In this document: positions 50,063 through 63,663 of the stretch, one piece after another | Position numbering within the stretch: the stretch's first letter is position 1 | Layout: the number at the start of each line of letters is the position of its first letter | From: Acanthaster planci | Taxonomy: Eukaryota > Echinodermata > Asteroidea > Valvatida > Acanthasteridae | Assembly (NCBI RefSeq): GCF_001949145.1 | Contig: NW_019091562.1 | Location: 1 to 64,000 of the forward strand | Direction of reading: 5' to 3' | Length of the DNA stretch: 64,000 nt | The notes under the pieces: model-generated | Told to the model about the DNA's origin: nothing | What the model saw: only the letters and a program-made list of their open reading frames with translations | The model's database searches: none | Made by a program: the position numbers and the translations under genes

Positions 50063-51745
50063 ATCCCCATCCACCCAATATCTGGCACAAATTTACGACA
50101 CAGGATTTGAAGGCTAGAAAAAATGCTTTTTAATTTACTTATTTCATGCATCTCGTTGCCAAACGGTCAAATTTAATGTACATGTATGCTAAAATACGAA
50201 CATTCATACTACACGGGAGAAGTTTAGAGCAGGAAATCGTGTTATTCCGTCAGAACAAGGAAGAAGCCATCGAGGTCGCAGGGGAGCAACTTGGCGTCAA
50301 ACATCGCATTGCTACAGGCATCTTGAAACCAAGACTGCAAGAAAATTGAAAAATCTATTTTTACCATATATACTTTGAAGGCCAAATCAAGATTATATCT
50401 TTCGCGATTGATATTTAGCTATTTTTAAAACATTAGTGATAGCATTGTAACTTCTGATGACACCATCAGCTTGAATCTTTAAGCAGTTACAGCAAAGTTC
50501 GCCACACACATCATCTGAAAAGGCATATAAAGAAATATTAGTCAACTTGCCGCCAGAGGGCACTCGAGTATTTTATGACGTCCCCGGTTGCACTCTTGAA
50601 CAACATTATCTTTCCAGGAACTAACACCGTGAGAAGCAAATTTACATCTTTTATCAATTAAACAAATAAGCCTTTGCCGGTTTCGACCGGAAGCAAGGCT
50701 CGGGTGATTTTACGCTCGAGTCACAAAATGACAACCTAAATCTACTGTGCATTTAAGTTGCCCCAGAAAGCGAGACCGGGTATGTTATAATCTATTTTAC
50801 ATTTTCAGCGATTGAAAATACGTGTATGGAAGTTTAACTGTTTGTAATTTGACACGTGATAACGTCATCATGACGTGACATCAACCTCATAGGGACATCT
50901 TGGGATCTGGGTTGACAGTCACACCAACTTTCAAGTTCATCCATTGTTGAAAATGGTCTGGAGAATTTTTGTCGGGAAAACAGACGGAGAGGAGAAAGAT
51001 GGAATCCTGCGCTAACACTATATGAAAATTATATACAGAATAAACATACTCTAAAATATCGAAACATGAGACAGAAAAAACACAATCATATCACAACAAC
51101 ACGCTTCATACTTAAAACTATCTCTGTCTCTTTGTATCTCTTCCGATGTTTCCCAAGCAATCACCACGGAGGATGAACAGTCATCCCACGAAATCAAATT
51201 GAAGCAAATCTTCACCACTCGGTAAAATTATGGTGAAATGCATTCGAATGTGTATTTTGCGGACCTGTATGGATTTGCAAATCGATTTTCCCAGCCCCTT
51301 TGTCCCATCGCCGTAAATGCGATAGCAATTTCACGGTGCACGTAGCAGAATGTGATGCTCAAGCTGCCTTCCGCCATTACAATTTTTCGCGCATGCGAAG
51401 AACAAAACAACCATGACAAGTAGCCGCTTGGTGAAATAACCGTACGTCTTTCAAGTGCCGACGTCTGAATGGTAATTAATTGCATTAAACTATAGAGTGG
51501 TAAGGATTTGCCTTCGAAAGCCATTACCGTAACAAAGAATTGAACCGCATTGATGGCCGCCAGATTTTGGGAGAAACTATGCGTTATAATTCTGAACTGA
51601 CGGACACGGTTGTATGGTATTGACGTGCGACTTTGTTGGTGCGACTTTGGCTTGCGCCTTATTCTGGACTTGAAAACTTTTATTCACAGGGGAAAATACC
51701 TCAAACCACACGCTGGAAACATGTTTACGCTAAGTATGTTATAGG

Positions 51746-51948
51746 GACACGAGCGTCGCTAGAGGGGGATAGGGGTGTCGGGGGTGTCACACCCCATTGG
51801 TTACTTTTGTCGGCAAAATTAAAAAAACACGAAGAACGGAGAATGAAGACAAAGGAAGGGGATACAGGTAACACTCGCTTTGCGTTACGGTACGACGGCA
51901 CATTTCATTTGGCACCCCCATTCAAAATGGTCTAGCGACGCCCATGTG
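51746..51948. mobile_element. MITE with GGGCGTCGCTAGA ends
   Basis: The left end gacacgagcgtcgctagagg and right end ggtctagcgacgcccatgtg are imperfect inverted repeats enclosing ~160 bp of non-coding sequence. Confidence 0.6.
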
Positions 51949-54492
51949 TAAGATATAGCCCAAGATAAGGTCCCTATAATATTGTAAACTTTAAAGTGTG
52001 GTCGAGGATGCTACCTCAGGGTCGCTGGATTCATCCTCTAACCGACTATCAAGAAGTGGGCAACTGAAGTAGAACAAAACCGTTCAATAAAACTGATCTT
52101 GCGCAATCAATGGTGGGGTGGAGTAGTCGATATTTAGCTTCAAACAAACATCTCTCTTCTTGTACGATAATTTTCTCATTTACAGTTCACCATTCTATTC
52201 CTTTAATTAGATGTAAGTTTCCCACGAAGTCTCCAAATGTTGGGACTTGTAGACAATACAATAATAATACGTTGGTTTTTCATAGCAAGTAGGGTTGGAG
52301 GTTTCTAGAATACCTGATAGTTTTCACACTTCTTATCCGCTTATGTTTGGAGTCTACGAGGCTTTCGCTCATTTGTATGGTTTCTTCACCTTCCAACCTC
52401 AACACGGATTCTAATCCCTCTCCATTCTACAATTTAAACGTTTCCAATCCTCTTGAAGAGATTTCTTCAACGGTTTTTCAGCGTTATACTTTTATTAGTG
52501 TAAATCTTATGATAAAAAAGACGTTACGTTAGCGCTGTACATCCGCCATGGCCGCCAAAATATGACTTTCCTACATAAAATTTTTCCTTGCACCAAAACC
52601 ACGTTATCAGCAATGTCGTACCTTCCTTAATAGACCTGTAACAAAGACTTCACGCTTGGTGGTTTACAGGCATGCTTTCCTATGGGGGTAGTGGGACGCG
52701 ACATGATCCATCGAGCCCCCATTATAGCAAAACGCACGTGACAAGGTGCGATATCAATGTCTTAGAACAGTTGATTCTTGTCTAATTTTTGCTCAGCACA
52801 CAGCTTAGCTTGTCAACGTTTCTGTTTACCAGCTCTGTAGGGTCTGTCCCTGAGCGGGAGTGGGGAGTGCGTCACTCGCTCTTCTGGCAAGTAATCGTTC
52901 TCGGCTGTTCGTCGCGACACTCTATCAGCACAGTCTAAAATGAAAATGCTGTTTGTGGCGAAGGTGAAGCACCCGTCTGAATCTTTCGATCACCTCCGGC
53001 ATTATGCATTGTAGCAGGAAAACGTGATCCAGTGAAAATTCACCTTGAAACTTAATCTACCTGAAACCGGAATCATTTGTAAACTTGCATGATGGCCACA
53101 AGATGATAACTTTCAAATGAGATTGCTATGAAAAAAATTGTTTTGACAATGGCATTTTTTATGTAACGTTAATCATCCGGCCTCGGAACCCGAGATTTAT
53201 AGAGCCTGAAAGTTGACCCCTGATGGCGCACTTCCGGAACCCTCGGATAAGAAATCCAACGTGCAAAGATTTAAGAATTTGTAATATTTTTTCGTTTAGT
53301 TACTTCTTTAAAAACCCAACTCGATAAAGGGGCTTTGGAAAATATTTGCCAGTATATCAATTTATAGAAACAGAAAAGTCACCTGACCTAAAAGAGAAAT
53401 AGGCATATCCTGCCAAAAACTTACCCATCACTTCCAAAATTCTAAAATACATGAAGAACAGTCCAATGCGGCGCGGCGGGCTCGTATCGTAGACAAAATC
53501 TACGGTTTGGAATTCTATGGTAGTCTGTCGGTGAAAGCCGAAATAAAACTGATCAAAATTTTTACACACTTTCATCATTTATAAGATCATAAACCCAAAG
53601 CAATATTATACTTTTACGAAAGATTCTAATATTTTATTTAACCTTTGCTGACAACAACTGCGTTATATTAATTCAACGGAATCTGAAACCCATCGACTGC
53701 AGGTAGGTAAATCTTTGCAACTTTCAAACTCCGTTTGACAGCAAACGTGCATGAACAAGGAGACCTAGGTGCGATATCGCCAGACGTGAAAGGTCGTATT
53801 CCTTTTTTTTTACCCATCTCCAGGTGACGTTTCCTTATTTCTTGAGGAAGACAAAAGTAAAATTCCAACATGAATGTTTCATGGGTTGGTTTAAGTAAGG
53901 AATTATTCTTCCAAAAATTATCGAACGTGATAGGACGGCCCAATGTAAAATCCCATAGGCGGACCGCGCAAGGGTCCCGAAAGCTCGCTGCGTGACCTTT
54001 TACTTTCATTCTCAACAGTGCTGATTTACAGTTGGAAGTGAAAGCCAGCGCTTTTTATCTTCAAATTCAACGACGCATGGCATTTTCTCAATGGTCACTT
54101 TATTTTGTGGGGAAGAAACTCTCATTGGATTAGACGGGCCAGCTATCTTACGTAAACGTCAGAACCCAGAAGGCCTACAGTGGAACGCCGAACAAGACGA
54201 GGCCCACCCAAAATGTTCGGTATAGCGGTGTTCGTTTTAGCGGCGTTCCGCTGTGATGTGGTGCATGGGCGTTGCCAGTTTTTTTCAGTGGTGCCTTTCC
54301 TTACAGTAAATTTTGTAATCTTAATGCATTTTGTATGGGCAGTCCTAAACTTTTGCAAATGACTGTAATTTGGTCTCTCCGACTTTGTTATAACCAGAGT
54401 TAATTCGTCACGGGGCAATGTGGAAACTTGCCCGCTGCTGCCCTGGGGGTGTACGAACATGCACTAGCTCAGGACTGCACCGGGGGAGAGTC

Positions 54493-54513
54493 GCTCTCTC
54501 TCTCTCTCTCTCT
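54493..54513. repeat. (CT)n microsatellite
   Basis: An uninterrupted run of tc dinucleotides. Confidence 0.7.
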
Positions 54514-54841
54514 ATCCACCCAAACTCCCGGCGTCCCACCAGTTTCCCCTCTGAGACATTTAACTGAATTAGTCTCTTCCCGTACCCCCCCCAAGTTATG
54601 CCTCACAAAACCAACCGATGGATGTACGTGGAGAATTTCCGGATTTTTGACGCTAAGTGTATGTTTCTTTAGGATGGAACACCGGGCCTTGACGCGCCCG
54701 TTTCTTGTGTTGAGAAAAGGCGTTGACACGCGAGGCATTCAATCTTATTTAAAGATAGATATTTCACATGGAATTTCGAAAGGGCAGAGCATAATTAGGG
54801 CTAAATGTCCGGGGCACTCGGGATGCTGCAGCGTATAAATT

Positions 54842-54899
54842 CTATGGGGGGGGGCACGATCACGTGCCCCTGTGGCCCCCCCCCATTGTTACGCCACTA
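54842..54899. repeat. one end of a gGCGTAAC-type element
   Basis: A run of G, a cacgatcacgtg palindrome, a run of C and then ccattgttacgccactag, which matches the right end of the element at 46552. No left end was found nearby, so this is a fragment. Confidence 0.4.
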
Positions 54900-55206
54900 G
54901 CGCCTCAGAAGTTAGTACGAAGCATTTGACTTGTATTCATGGTCGATATGAGAAAAAAAATTACAATCCGTTTCCCCAAGGGATAAGAGGCCTTTTAATG
55001 GACGAAGCCAAGTATACAGGGTTCTTTCATTTTAAGACTTGTAAGCGAGGCTAATATACACTTGTTACTCCTGTTCCACAATACCTTGTAGGCCTACATG
55101 AACAGAAACACTTAAGAGAGCAACTTCGATCCCAGTTCTGTATTTCCTCAAGTCAGTGGCCAGGGCTTGGTCAGCGAACAGGGACAATCAAATAGCACTG
55201 TGCGTA

Positions 55207-56224
55207 TTAAAGGGCCCGTGAAGACCTCCGTAGACGAACTGTTGATTGACTTGTTCAAAAGATTCACTCACTACGTCAACAACCCGATAGTAGATGCAAA
55301 AATGAAATATAATTCCCTTTGTTGTGGTTAATTGCCCCTGAAATGAAGGTTTAATCCTGAAAAAATGATGGCGTTATGGGTGACGTACATTTGAGAACCC
55401 AAATGATAGTCAGGAACCCTTTCGGCTCGTCTAGACCTCAGAGGAACATGGACATTGGACAACGGCAAAACTTACGTGCCTGCAGTGTTCAAACGTAAAA
55501 CACATACAATATTCGTCCGTGTATACGATGCCCACGCGCACCCACGGTAAAAGCATGTTCATATGCGGTACACTGCCAAAGTGTGAGAAATTGAACAGCG
55601 TTATCGAGCGGAATTGTGTGGACTGATTTGGAAACGTACCCTTTGTCGTTTGCGTTTCATAAAAGCTCCACTTCCTCTTTGCTCACTCGTGGTTTTTTTT
55701 TAAATTTCCCACAGATTGTGGGCGCTGTGTCTGACTTCAGCAAAACGAGTTGTAAGTGCTCAAAAGAAAACACTGCGACTCAAAAATACGCTCTGCACAG
55801 CTTAAGCTTTCTATCTCTGGCTTTTGATGTCCAAATTCGTTTAAATTTCGCTTTGGTTGGAAAGTTTGGCGGGCTTATCCAATCTTTAAGAATGTTGCCG
55901 CTGCCTGCAATAAATCTGATCGGCATGATCTCTAAATCATCCAAAATAGGACTGAATTTTCCGAACGGGACTCAAGACATGCATTAACACGCTGCCAACG
56001 GGCGACAATGTCTTCTCAAATGTACCTCACGGATATGCAAATGTTCTACGTCAATGAGTTACCTCTCGGGCGGGTGGGGCAGGACCGTTTCACCAAAAAC
56101 CTGCAATTTTATGTCTCCCATTTATTAATCAAAACAACAACTTTTACAACCTGTATTTCGTTTAAAAAAGCAAAAAAAAATCCAATTATAACAACTAAAA
56201 AACACTTTTCACGGACCCTTTAAT
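55207..56224. mobile_element. ~1-kb element with TTAAAGGGyCCGTGAA ends
   Basis: The left end ttaaagggcccgtgaag and right end cttttcacggaccctttaa are inverted repeats. The TTAA at the outer edges would suit a piggyBac-like target. The interior holds one open frame of ~120 codons on the plus strand with no recognisable domain, so the element is probably non-autonomous. Confidence 0.55.
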
Positions 56225-57400
56225 GTCAAGCGCATGCACTCCATGCAGAATGGTGTTTGCCTAGACTCACATGCCACAACTTACAAACACGCTGTATGCA
56301 TTCCATATTTCGGATTTCTTTATCTGATATCCTGTGTTTGACGATATTTGAAAGTGCTGGAGGCTAGTAAACGATATTCCATGCAACACAAATTACACAC
56401 AGCGTCGGTCCTTACCAAGGGGTACTGATTACAACCTCATAAACGACTTTGTAACTCGACATACATAAGGTACACCTGACACTTTAATAAAGATTAAAAA
56501 CAAAAGGGTCATTGGACTTGAAATAAGAAAAAACTAAATTACCAGAAAATATTTATAGTTTTTACATATTATTTACAGTGCTTTATTCACACCTTATTTT
56601 TCCCACACACCATACAAAGTTGTAGTGTCAATCACTTAACAGAAGGGCATATGTATTTGAGACGCAGAGTCAGTACAATTAACAAAAAAGACATAATGGT
56701 GTGAATTTTACACCATACAAATATTGATCCATTCATCCGTGCAAATGCTAATGACTGGCTGTGAGTAAACTGGATAACAGACATCATTTTACAAGAGTCA
56801 AACCTTTAAAGCAATCACCAACCACCTCATAAAGGATATTGTTTAGGGAAGGATTGATTTCTGATGATTAAAAACCTCCTTGCACAAAGGATTGAGAAGA
56901 AAGCCTTGTTGCCCAGTGGTGATACGGGTAATAGTGCAGTAAATCATATGGTTGTCTGTAGATTTGTCCAGAAATTGAATAGAAGAAGAGAAGGACATTA
57001 CTCCACGTGTGTCACAGCCAATACAGTATTGTCCGTCGCCAAAAATGCACATGAGAGTCAAGTTTATGCATGCATGCAGCATGCATTGTGAGTGCAGTGC
57101 CACCATGGTAACAGTCTCTCCTCAGACTTCTTTGTAAACACAATGAGGAACAGTTGCACCTGTTTCACTCAGTTTCTCTCCATGGTCAATTTTCAGCTCA
57201 AACTGGGCTCACTCTCATGTTTGCTGACGACTCAATTTTGGTTACTCTGTGTTGCACACGCCACGTGTTCATCTCGGTGATATATCGTGGCATTTAACCC
57301 CTTTTTTTTTTTTTTTGTTAAATAACACAGCTGACTGTGACCTCAGGCAAAGCTTGCGAGATCACTTCAAGTTCCGACCTCCATGCCGATCTGACCTTTT

Positions 57401-57464
57401 CTAGTGCTGGGACCACTGAATCTCTTTGATATCAATACCCTCCTGTACCATCTCCCACAGAGGG
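57401..57464 (-). CDS. NFS1: NFS1 terminal exon
   Basis: A 64-bp exon after tcttccag encoding [20 protein letters not shown] and TAG. It is too short to be found as a long open frame but is certain from its match to the known NFS1 C-terminus. Confidence 0.93.
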
Positions 57465-60400
57465 CTGGAAGACAAATGGAAGAAAGAACAAAACAATTCA
57501 ATTCCATCCAATTCAATTCCATTGACAAATGCAGAACGGCGCCTTTCTAAAGCATTTCAACAAAGGAAAATTGGTTTCAACGGGCATTAAAGGGCCATCC
57601 ACAGTTTTCACCATTTTTGTAGCATACAAATCAGAGTTGATGATTCCTTTCTATTAAATGTGTATTTGCCGCTTTAAAATGTGCAAAAACTGGAAAAACA
57701 CGTAAATCATTTTAAAACCTGAAAACAATTGCACACGTCTTGCCTTTAAAAAAAAAATGAATCAACAATTTCAAAGAAACCTACTACTTAATTTAGTGAA
57801 TGAAATCAGTACTGACTTCAAATCGGCCAATCCTAATATAGATCTTTCCTCTTGCACAAAAGGTGGTGCCTGTGACAAGTACTGCAAACATCTTTAACCT
57901 TCCTCAAAGGGTATACAACTTCTAATCCCCCCCCCTCCAGCATGGTTTGTAACCTCATGCAGAGATGATAAACCAAACAAACACAGGGCACACTGAGGGA
58001 TGCTGTGCTCCTTTCTAGAATAATGTATCACTTATTATTCATTCATTATTCATTTCAGTAGGGAGAATAAACAGCATAAAATTAGATACAACGAAACACA
58101 AAATAAACAAAACAGAAATACCATATTTTCTTTAAACATGTTAAACATTTGTAACATCACACGTCACTTATGTAACGCTCCTTTTTTTTCTAGTTACATA
58201 ACGTTTCTGTGTGCTGAGAATCTCTTTTGTTAAGCCCTAAGCATTAAGGTGGTCCGTGTGCAGGAAAAATTAATTAGCTCGGGATTGTAACAGTGTAATT
58301 TCTCTTCTGCTCCCACCAACATCATCAAACCTACCTCATTTCCCTGAGGGCTTTGACGTTCCTAATGCACTGCTCTGCGGTGTAATCAATTTCCTCTTCT
58401 GTGGTGAATCGACCAATGCCAAACCTAGCGGGAGGTGAGAAATGAAACAAGAGACAAAAAACAAATGTAAAGGGCGGTGCTGACGTCACCATCTTGGAGA
58501 GACATGACAGGCAAAGTGTGCCTGGGGTGTTGATGAACACAATGACTCTCTAATGAAGCTGGCCTAAGGCCAAGGTTTCAGAATGAAACTTCCGTTCCCC
58601 AAGGAGTTGCACTGTCATTAAGGTCACATTAATATTAAGGTCTACATCAAAAATAAGGTTACCTGCAGAAAACAAGGATCATATTGTTTCCGACAAGTTT
58701 TCGGCCAAAAAAATTGGTTATTCTATTTGGCCGCCGTTGGTGGCAGTGTAAGCGTTAACATGGAATGTTCAATATGTATAGTTCTGTACATGTACCATCG
58801 ATCCAAACTGACAGAAATAGCAGCCTAGGCGGGGAATCTACTCTGCTGAAATAAAGTCTTAGGGGAAATTCATTCAATGTTCATGTACTTTACAGTGATG
58901 TGCCTTTCCACTGTTTGTAGTTGAGAAAGGCACTCAAGAATTAAAGAACAAAAAGTTGCCCCCCCATATCTGCTCTTTAAGGTGACATTGCTACACAGAG
59001 TATGCAACAAAGGCAACACGGGCATTCAGGGGGCACACAGTGTCTTCTGACCATCTTTCTTTGTTTATCTTTGTTGGGTAGGTTTCTTAATCCTCTGAAT
59101 AACCCCAGAAAATGCTGAGGCCAAACCCTCCACATTTTCCTCGATGTCGAGGAATGCATCTTTTTTGCCTAAGTAGTATCGTATGATTATTTTGACATCA
59201 CTTTGATGAAAATTGGACACACCGTATGCACGATATTTCCAAGACTGGTCAGCAAAAACATTAGCTCTTCCCACTGATGAAGAGCCCACAGCCCGACATG
59301 CATGAGGGTGCAACTATAAATAGCCAGAACAACAAAATCCTGTATTCGATTTCATTGAAATGTAATACTTTTACCCATTACAAATACCTTGCATGGCAAG
59401 TGAAAAAAAAGGGTAATGCACAGCCAAGATTTCACAAAATACCAATTTCCAAAAGCAAGTCAGCAAAAAATATAATCTCCCACTGACATGGGATCACAGG
59501 CTCACGGGCCAATTCAAATGGATACATGAACTGTAAATGACCCTAAATCAGAACCCTTGTATCTAAATGAATTAAAACTCCGCAATAGATGTCTTCAAAT
59601 TCTTGCAAGATATCAACAAAAATTGAGAAGGAACAAAGCCAAACACCACTCCCTTGGAGGAATGTTAAAAAAAAGGCTCTTTAACCATCAAAGAGTAACG
59701 TTATTTTGGCCCATCTCAGAGCTCCGAGGTGGTGGAATGTGGCTGTGCCAATCTCAATTTTTTTAAACTTGGCATGCGTGTGAAGACATTCCTTATCATT
59801 ACAAAAGTTTGAACTCAATCAGGCATGCAGTTTTGTTGCTACGGTCATTTGAAGTTCAAGGCTACATGCGTGCCAGCCCACGTGCATTGAGAACTGCAGT
59901 GGAAAAAGTATACATTTTTGGCTGACCTGTCTGGGAAAATGTGCACTGCGCAAGAACACAGGGCTCGAAATTAGAGGGCAAATGTAGCTAATAAGTGCCA
60001 GTTTGTCTCATAAATGCGCCCCAAAATTATAAAGAAAGGCTCAAGTACTAACGCACACGTGTTTGTATTCTTGCCGTGAAAAATACCTGAACTTTTTTAC
60101 TTCAGATCACACTTGTCACCAAACCACAACATAAGTAAAATTTTTTTGGGATGTCACTGTACCGAGCGCCAGCGGCAGGTCTTACACACGCGGCCAGGAC
60201 CAACAGCACTGAAGTTCCATAATGCATGCGACTGAAACTACTGTACACGTACATTTTATATACTCAGAGTACATGTACATGCGTACATTGATATGTATCT
60301 GCTGTATTGCCGGCCAGCTCAAAGTGCAAACCTTGTGTATAATAGCATTTGGGGACCATTTGGTCATTGGGTTGTGACTGGCTGCCAATGAAACATCAGT

Positions 60401-63400
60401 ATTCATACATGTGTCTGTGGGACTCATTACAGCCATTCCTGCGTGAGCGGATGCTGTGACTGACAATCTCGGCTCACTGTAGCACACATACATGTCACTG
60501 TGAATTTATGTTTCGACATTTAGGTTAGTTCGTTTTCGCTTTCGCCTATAGAGGGTTTTGTTACAACTGGCACGGGCCGGAGTACACAAAGTGTGCATCA
60601 TCGCCAGTATGTGCATCGTTTTGTGTACGAGCTTTCAAACAATTTTTGGACGTTAACTTATTGAAATGTCATTACAACACAAATGAATAATTGTCCAGAG
60701 AGAATCTGACCTGGATACAATCTTTGACAAGACCAACCCTCCAGTTACAAATCCGCAGAAAAAACAGTACATGAAATACACCATTGACCATCAAAATCAC
60801 TTTTTAGTTTACAAAAAAAATTCTGCATGTTGAATTTCTAACCCAAAAACTTTAGAAGAAAAAAAAAGGAAAAACTACCAACCTTCCCAAACTATTTTTT
60901 CAATGTAATCATGGTAATACGATGTACAACTATTATTTTGTTTCGCTTTAATTTGTTTAATTTTCTAGATCATATATGGTATATGGAAGCTACTTGCTCA
61001 CATAAACTGACTACTTCAGCTGTCTAGGGAGCGAGTACTTGCTCCCGTGATGATAAGCCTAATTTCGAGCCCCGAATGGTATGTTTGAGTTTCACAAAGG
61101 TGGTGTCAAATGACAGCAAAGTTTTCTCTAAAAACTATTAAAGGCTCAGCTCCTGAAAAAAACACTGCAGCCAAATCAGAAAAATACAAACCCCAGCTGT
61201 TTGTGGGTTAAAGCTTATAACTGCCAAGGCATTAAGTCAGTCATATGTGACCCACTTTGTGAAAATGAGTCTCAAGTTTCCAGAGCCACTTTGGAGTAAA
61301 AAGTCCTTTAGAATAATTCTGCACTTTGTAAATCGATAGGAACCCGTAGCATTTTTCACCATGGAGTATCCACTTTCATCAAGACGCCAAACTGAGTGAT
61401 ACATCAAAACAAAAAACGTCCATTTGCTCTTTCCAATACAAATGAAAACTCCAGAAGTGGCCTTGGCGACTTAAGACTCATTTTCATGGAGTGGGTCACA
61501 TACGGTATGTACTGTAATAGTGGCTCTGTCTTTGTCAATCTTGTATTAAAACTTTTGAATGTCTCGGTGGACCTTTGAAGGATCAAGGAGTAGGCATACA
61601 AATGGAGGTCAACAATAACAGAGGAATTTCAAAGAAGTACGCGGACTTGCTACAACATTTTCCAACTTGTAATGGCATAAATGGGAAGTAAAAAACGTTA
61701 GGAAATCTGCTCATCCAAGGGAAAGTTGCATTCTTGAAGGAGAAAGTTCAAGAACATATTCTCAGCATTTCATCCCTACATTTCTGAAATATCTTCCCAT
61801 TAACTAAGATATTATCTCCCATTAACTAACGTCTGACATGTTTTTACCCAAGTTACCTGATGGAAGAATGAGCCAGGTCTTCAGCGGCTCCGATGGCCCG
61901 CAGCACGTAGGAGGGCTCCAGGGAAGCCGAGGTGCAGGCACTGCCCGATGACAGGGCCACGCTCTTCAGGGCCATCAGCAGTGACTCCCCCTCGATGTAG
62001 GCGAAGGAGAGGTTGACGCAGCCCGGGTAGCGCTGCTCAGGGTCACCGTTCTGGATCACATCCGAGACCTGGCCAGTCACCTTGGAGATGAGGCGTTCCG
62101 ACAGGGCGGAGATACGCTTATGGTCGTACTGGGAGCAAAAAACAATGAGTGTTGGTGTCTACTTGCTGTTGCTTCGTGTGGAGATTGGATGCTCAACAAA
62201 TTGGTGGCACAGACCAGGTGCCTTCCGCATATTACCCTTTTGTAACACGTTGCCCAACCTTTTTCAAAACGTCAAAAGTAACAACAATGTGAGAACCAAC
62301 TCAACCAAGCCAGTAGTGACGGACCCTTGGGCTAATCATCTACAGGGGCGAGATTTGCGGCAACTGTCAAATCTGGAACAAAATGCCTCCTTAAATATGT
62401 CCCTCATTCCTCCATTTCAACAATTGATCGCACCATGTGGTTATATTATCGCACCATGTGCACCCAGGTGCCTCCAGTTTCCTTGCTTGTTGAATTTTTT
62501 TGATTAAATTCTGACAATACTCATCTTCCCTTCGCTGCCTCTTATTCGGCCTGACTTTCGAGCCACAAAAATATCCATGGATTTTTTAAGTCTTCATCAA
62601 GTGAAAGATTTCTACAGCAACCAATGATTTTGAGAGCTTTTTTAATTGATCAAAGTGACAAATTTTGAGATGTTCCCTTAATAAATTCAAACAACGGACC
62701 ACAGCTCAAACAACACAGTGTCCTACCTCCATCTCTTTCAGAGAAATACGGCAGGCTTCGCCGAGTCCAACGATGAGCGGCGTGGGGAGGGTCCCACTGC
62801 GCATGCCCCGTTCCTGGCCTCCGCCGCTCTGCAAGGCCTCGATGCGAACACGGGGACGACGCCGGACGTAGAGTGCCCCAATACCTGCCCAGGCAAAAGC
62901 AAATACTAACTCAAACACAACCGCAGCGTTATCTATGGGCGAGATACATCATGGTTCACAGATTTTATCATACAAATCGTGGGCTTAAAAGTTGAGCATC
63001 CAACAGAGAGAGAGAAGGACCTTTTTTTAATATTGATAAACCATTTTCTATAGAGTGAGACACTGCACGTACGTACCAAAGGCAGACCCAAAACCAAATT
63101 TTCAAGGGGGGGAGTCATTCGGGCCCTCAAACTATTTTCATGTAACTTTTTCAGGCCTTACTGACGCGTGACGCTGCCTTTTGGGACTTTCTACATACTT
63201 CTGGTTGGAAGAGAAATGAAAGAGACCAAAAATTCACCTTCGCATCTTTTTTTTTTTTAAATTGGCTTTCTTTTGGGGGGCTACTACACACAGCAATCTG
63301 TCTAACACATAAAAAGGTTCAGAGATCCACTGCCAGGCAATGAACATGGTTTGCAATTTTTTTTTATTTCAGGAACGTAACAGCTGTCTTCATAAAATTG

Positions 63401-63663
63401 GAAAGGTAAAATTTGTCTGTGTAATTTCGATCCCTTTCACTCAGACCTCTGAAACACAATCAATACCCTCTCCAAGCTGTTACAGTGTCTCAAGAGGGCA
63501 GGTGCAGGAAACCTAGTTTGATCACTACCTTTTGGGGCGTAGATCTTGTGGCCGCTGATGGACATCAAATCAACATTCATCTTGTTGACGTCCACTGGGA
63601 TCTTGCCCACGGCCTGGGCTGCATCCGTGTGGAAGAACACCTTGTGGGTACGGCACAGCTTGC
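57401..63663 (-). CDS. NFS1: mitochondrial cysteine desulfurase, C-terminal half
   Basis: Five exons (63663-63529, 62884-62727, 62128-61857, 58424-58335, 57464-57401) join in phase and give the last 238 residues, about half of the ~457 in human NFS1. The protein is a PLP enzyme that takes sulfur from cysteine and hands it to the ISCU scaffold for Fe-S cluster assembly, mainly in mitochondria. Visible landmarks are the PLP-binding lysine in [32 protein letters not shown], the loop cysteine in [20 protein letters not shown] that carries the persulfide, [17 protein letters not shown], and a C-terminus ([16 protein letters not shown]) nearly the same as in human. The upstream exons with the targeting peptide lie beyond the right edge. 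Nothing appears broken. Confidence 0.95.
58335..58424 (-). CDS. NFS1: NFS1 exon [13 protein letters not shown]
   Basis: A 90-bp exon. The AG of the final Ser codon is completed by C in the last exon. The intron before it is long (~3.4 kb) and has no recognised content. Confidence 0.95.
58425..61856. other. NFS1 intron, no feature recognised
   Basis: A long intron with AT-rich sequence, several near-homopolymers and repeated acatgtacatg words around 60.25-60.29 kb. No exon or element with clear ends was seen. Confidence 0.5.
61857..62128 (-). CDS. NFS1: NFS1 exon with catalytic cysteine
   Basis: A 272-bp exon from [13 protein letters not shown] through [15 protein letters not shown] to the active-site loop [10 protein letters not shown]. 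Ends ATCAG|gtaact. Confidence 0.95.
62727..62884 (-). CDS. NFS1: NFS1 exon, [13 protein letters not shown]
   Basis: A 158-bp exon starting [18 protein letters not shown] and containing [18 protein letters not shown]. Ends ATGGAG|gtagga. Confidence 0.95.
63529..63663 (-). CDS. NFS1: NFS1 exon with PLP lysine
   Basis: A 135-bp exon that includes [13 protein letters not shown] and the PLP lysine motif SGHKIY. Acceptor ctctccag, donor AAAG|gtagtg. Confidence 0.93.

Larger units (their letters stand above)
44238..57400. other. 13-kb spacer between cyclase A and NFS1
   Basis: No gene was recognised. It contains at least five inverted-repeat elements, listed separately. Short open stretches at 47.5-47.9 kb and 50.2-50.35 kb could not be assigned. 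The right end holds the NFS1 3' UTR (minus strand); tttatt at 56582-56587 is a possible minus-strand poly(A) signal but is ~0.8 kb from the stop. The promoter and 5' UTR of cyclase A start at the left end. Confidence 0.4.

Noticed and set aside
50146-50349. Open frame ending EQLGVKHRIATGILKPRLQEN
   Set aside because: Composition is protein-like, but no acceptor fits and no family is recognised.
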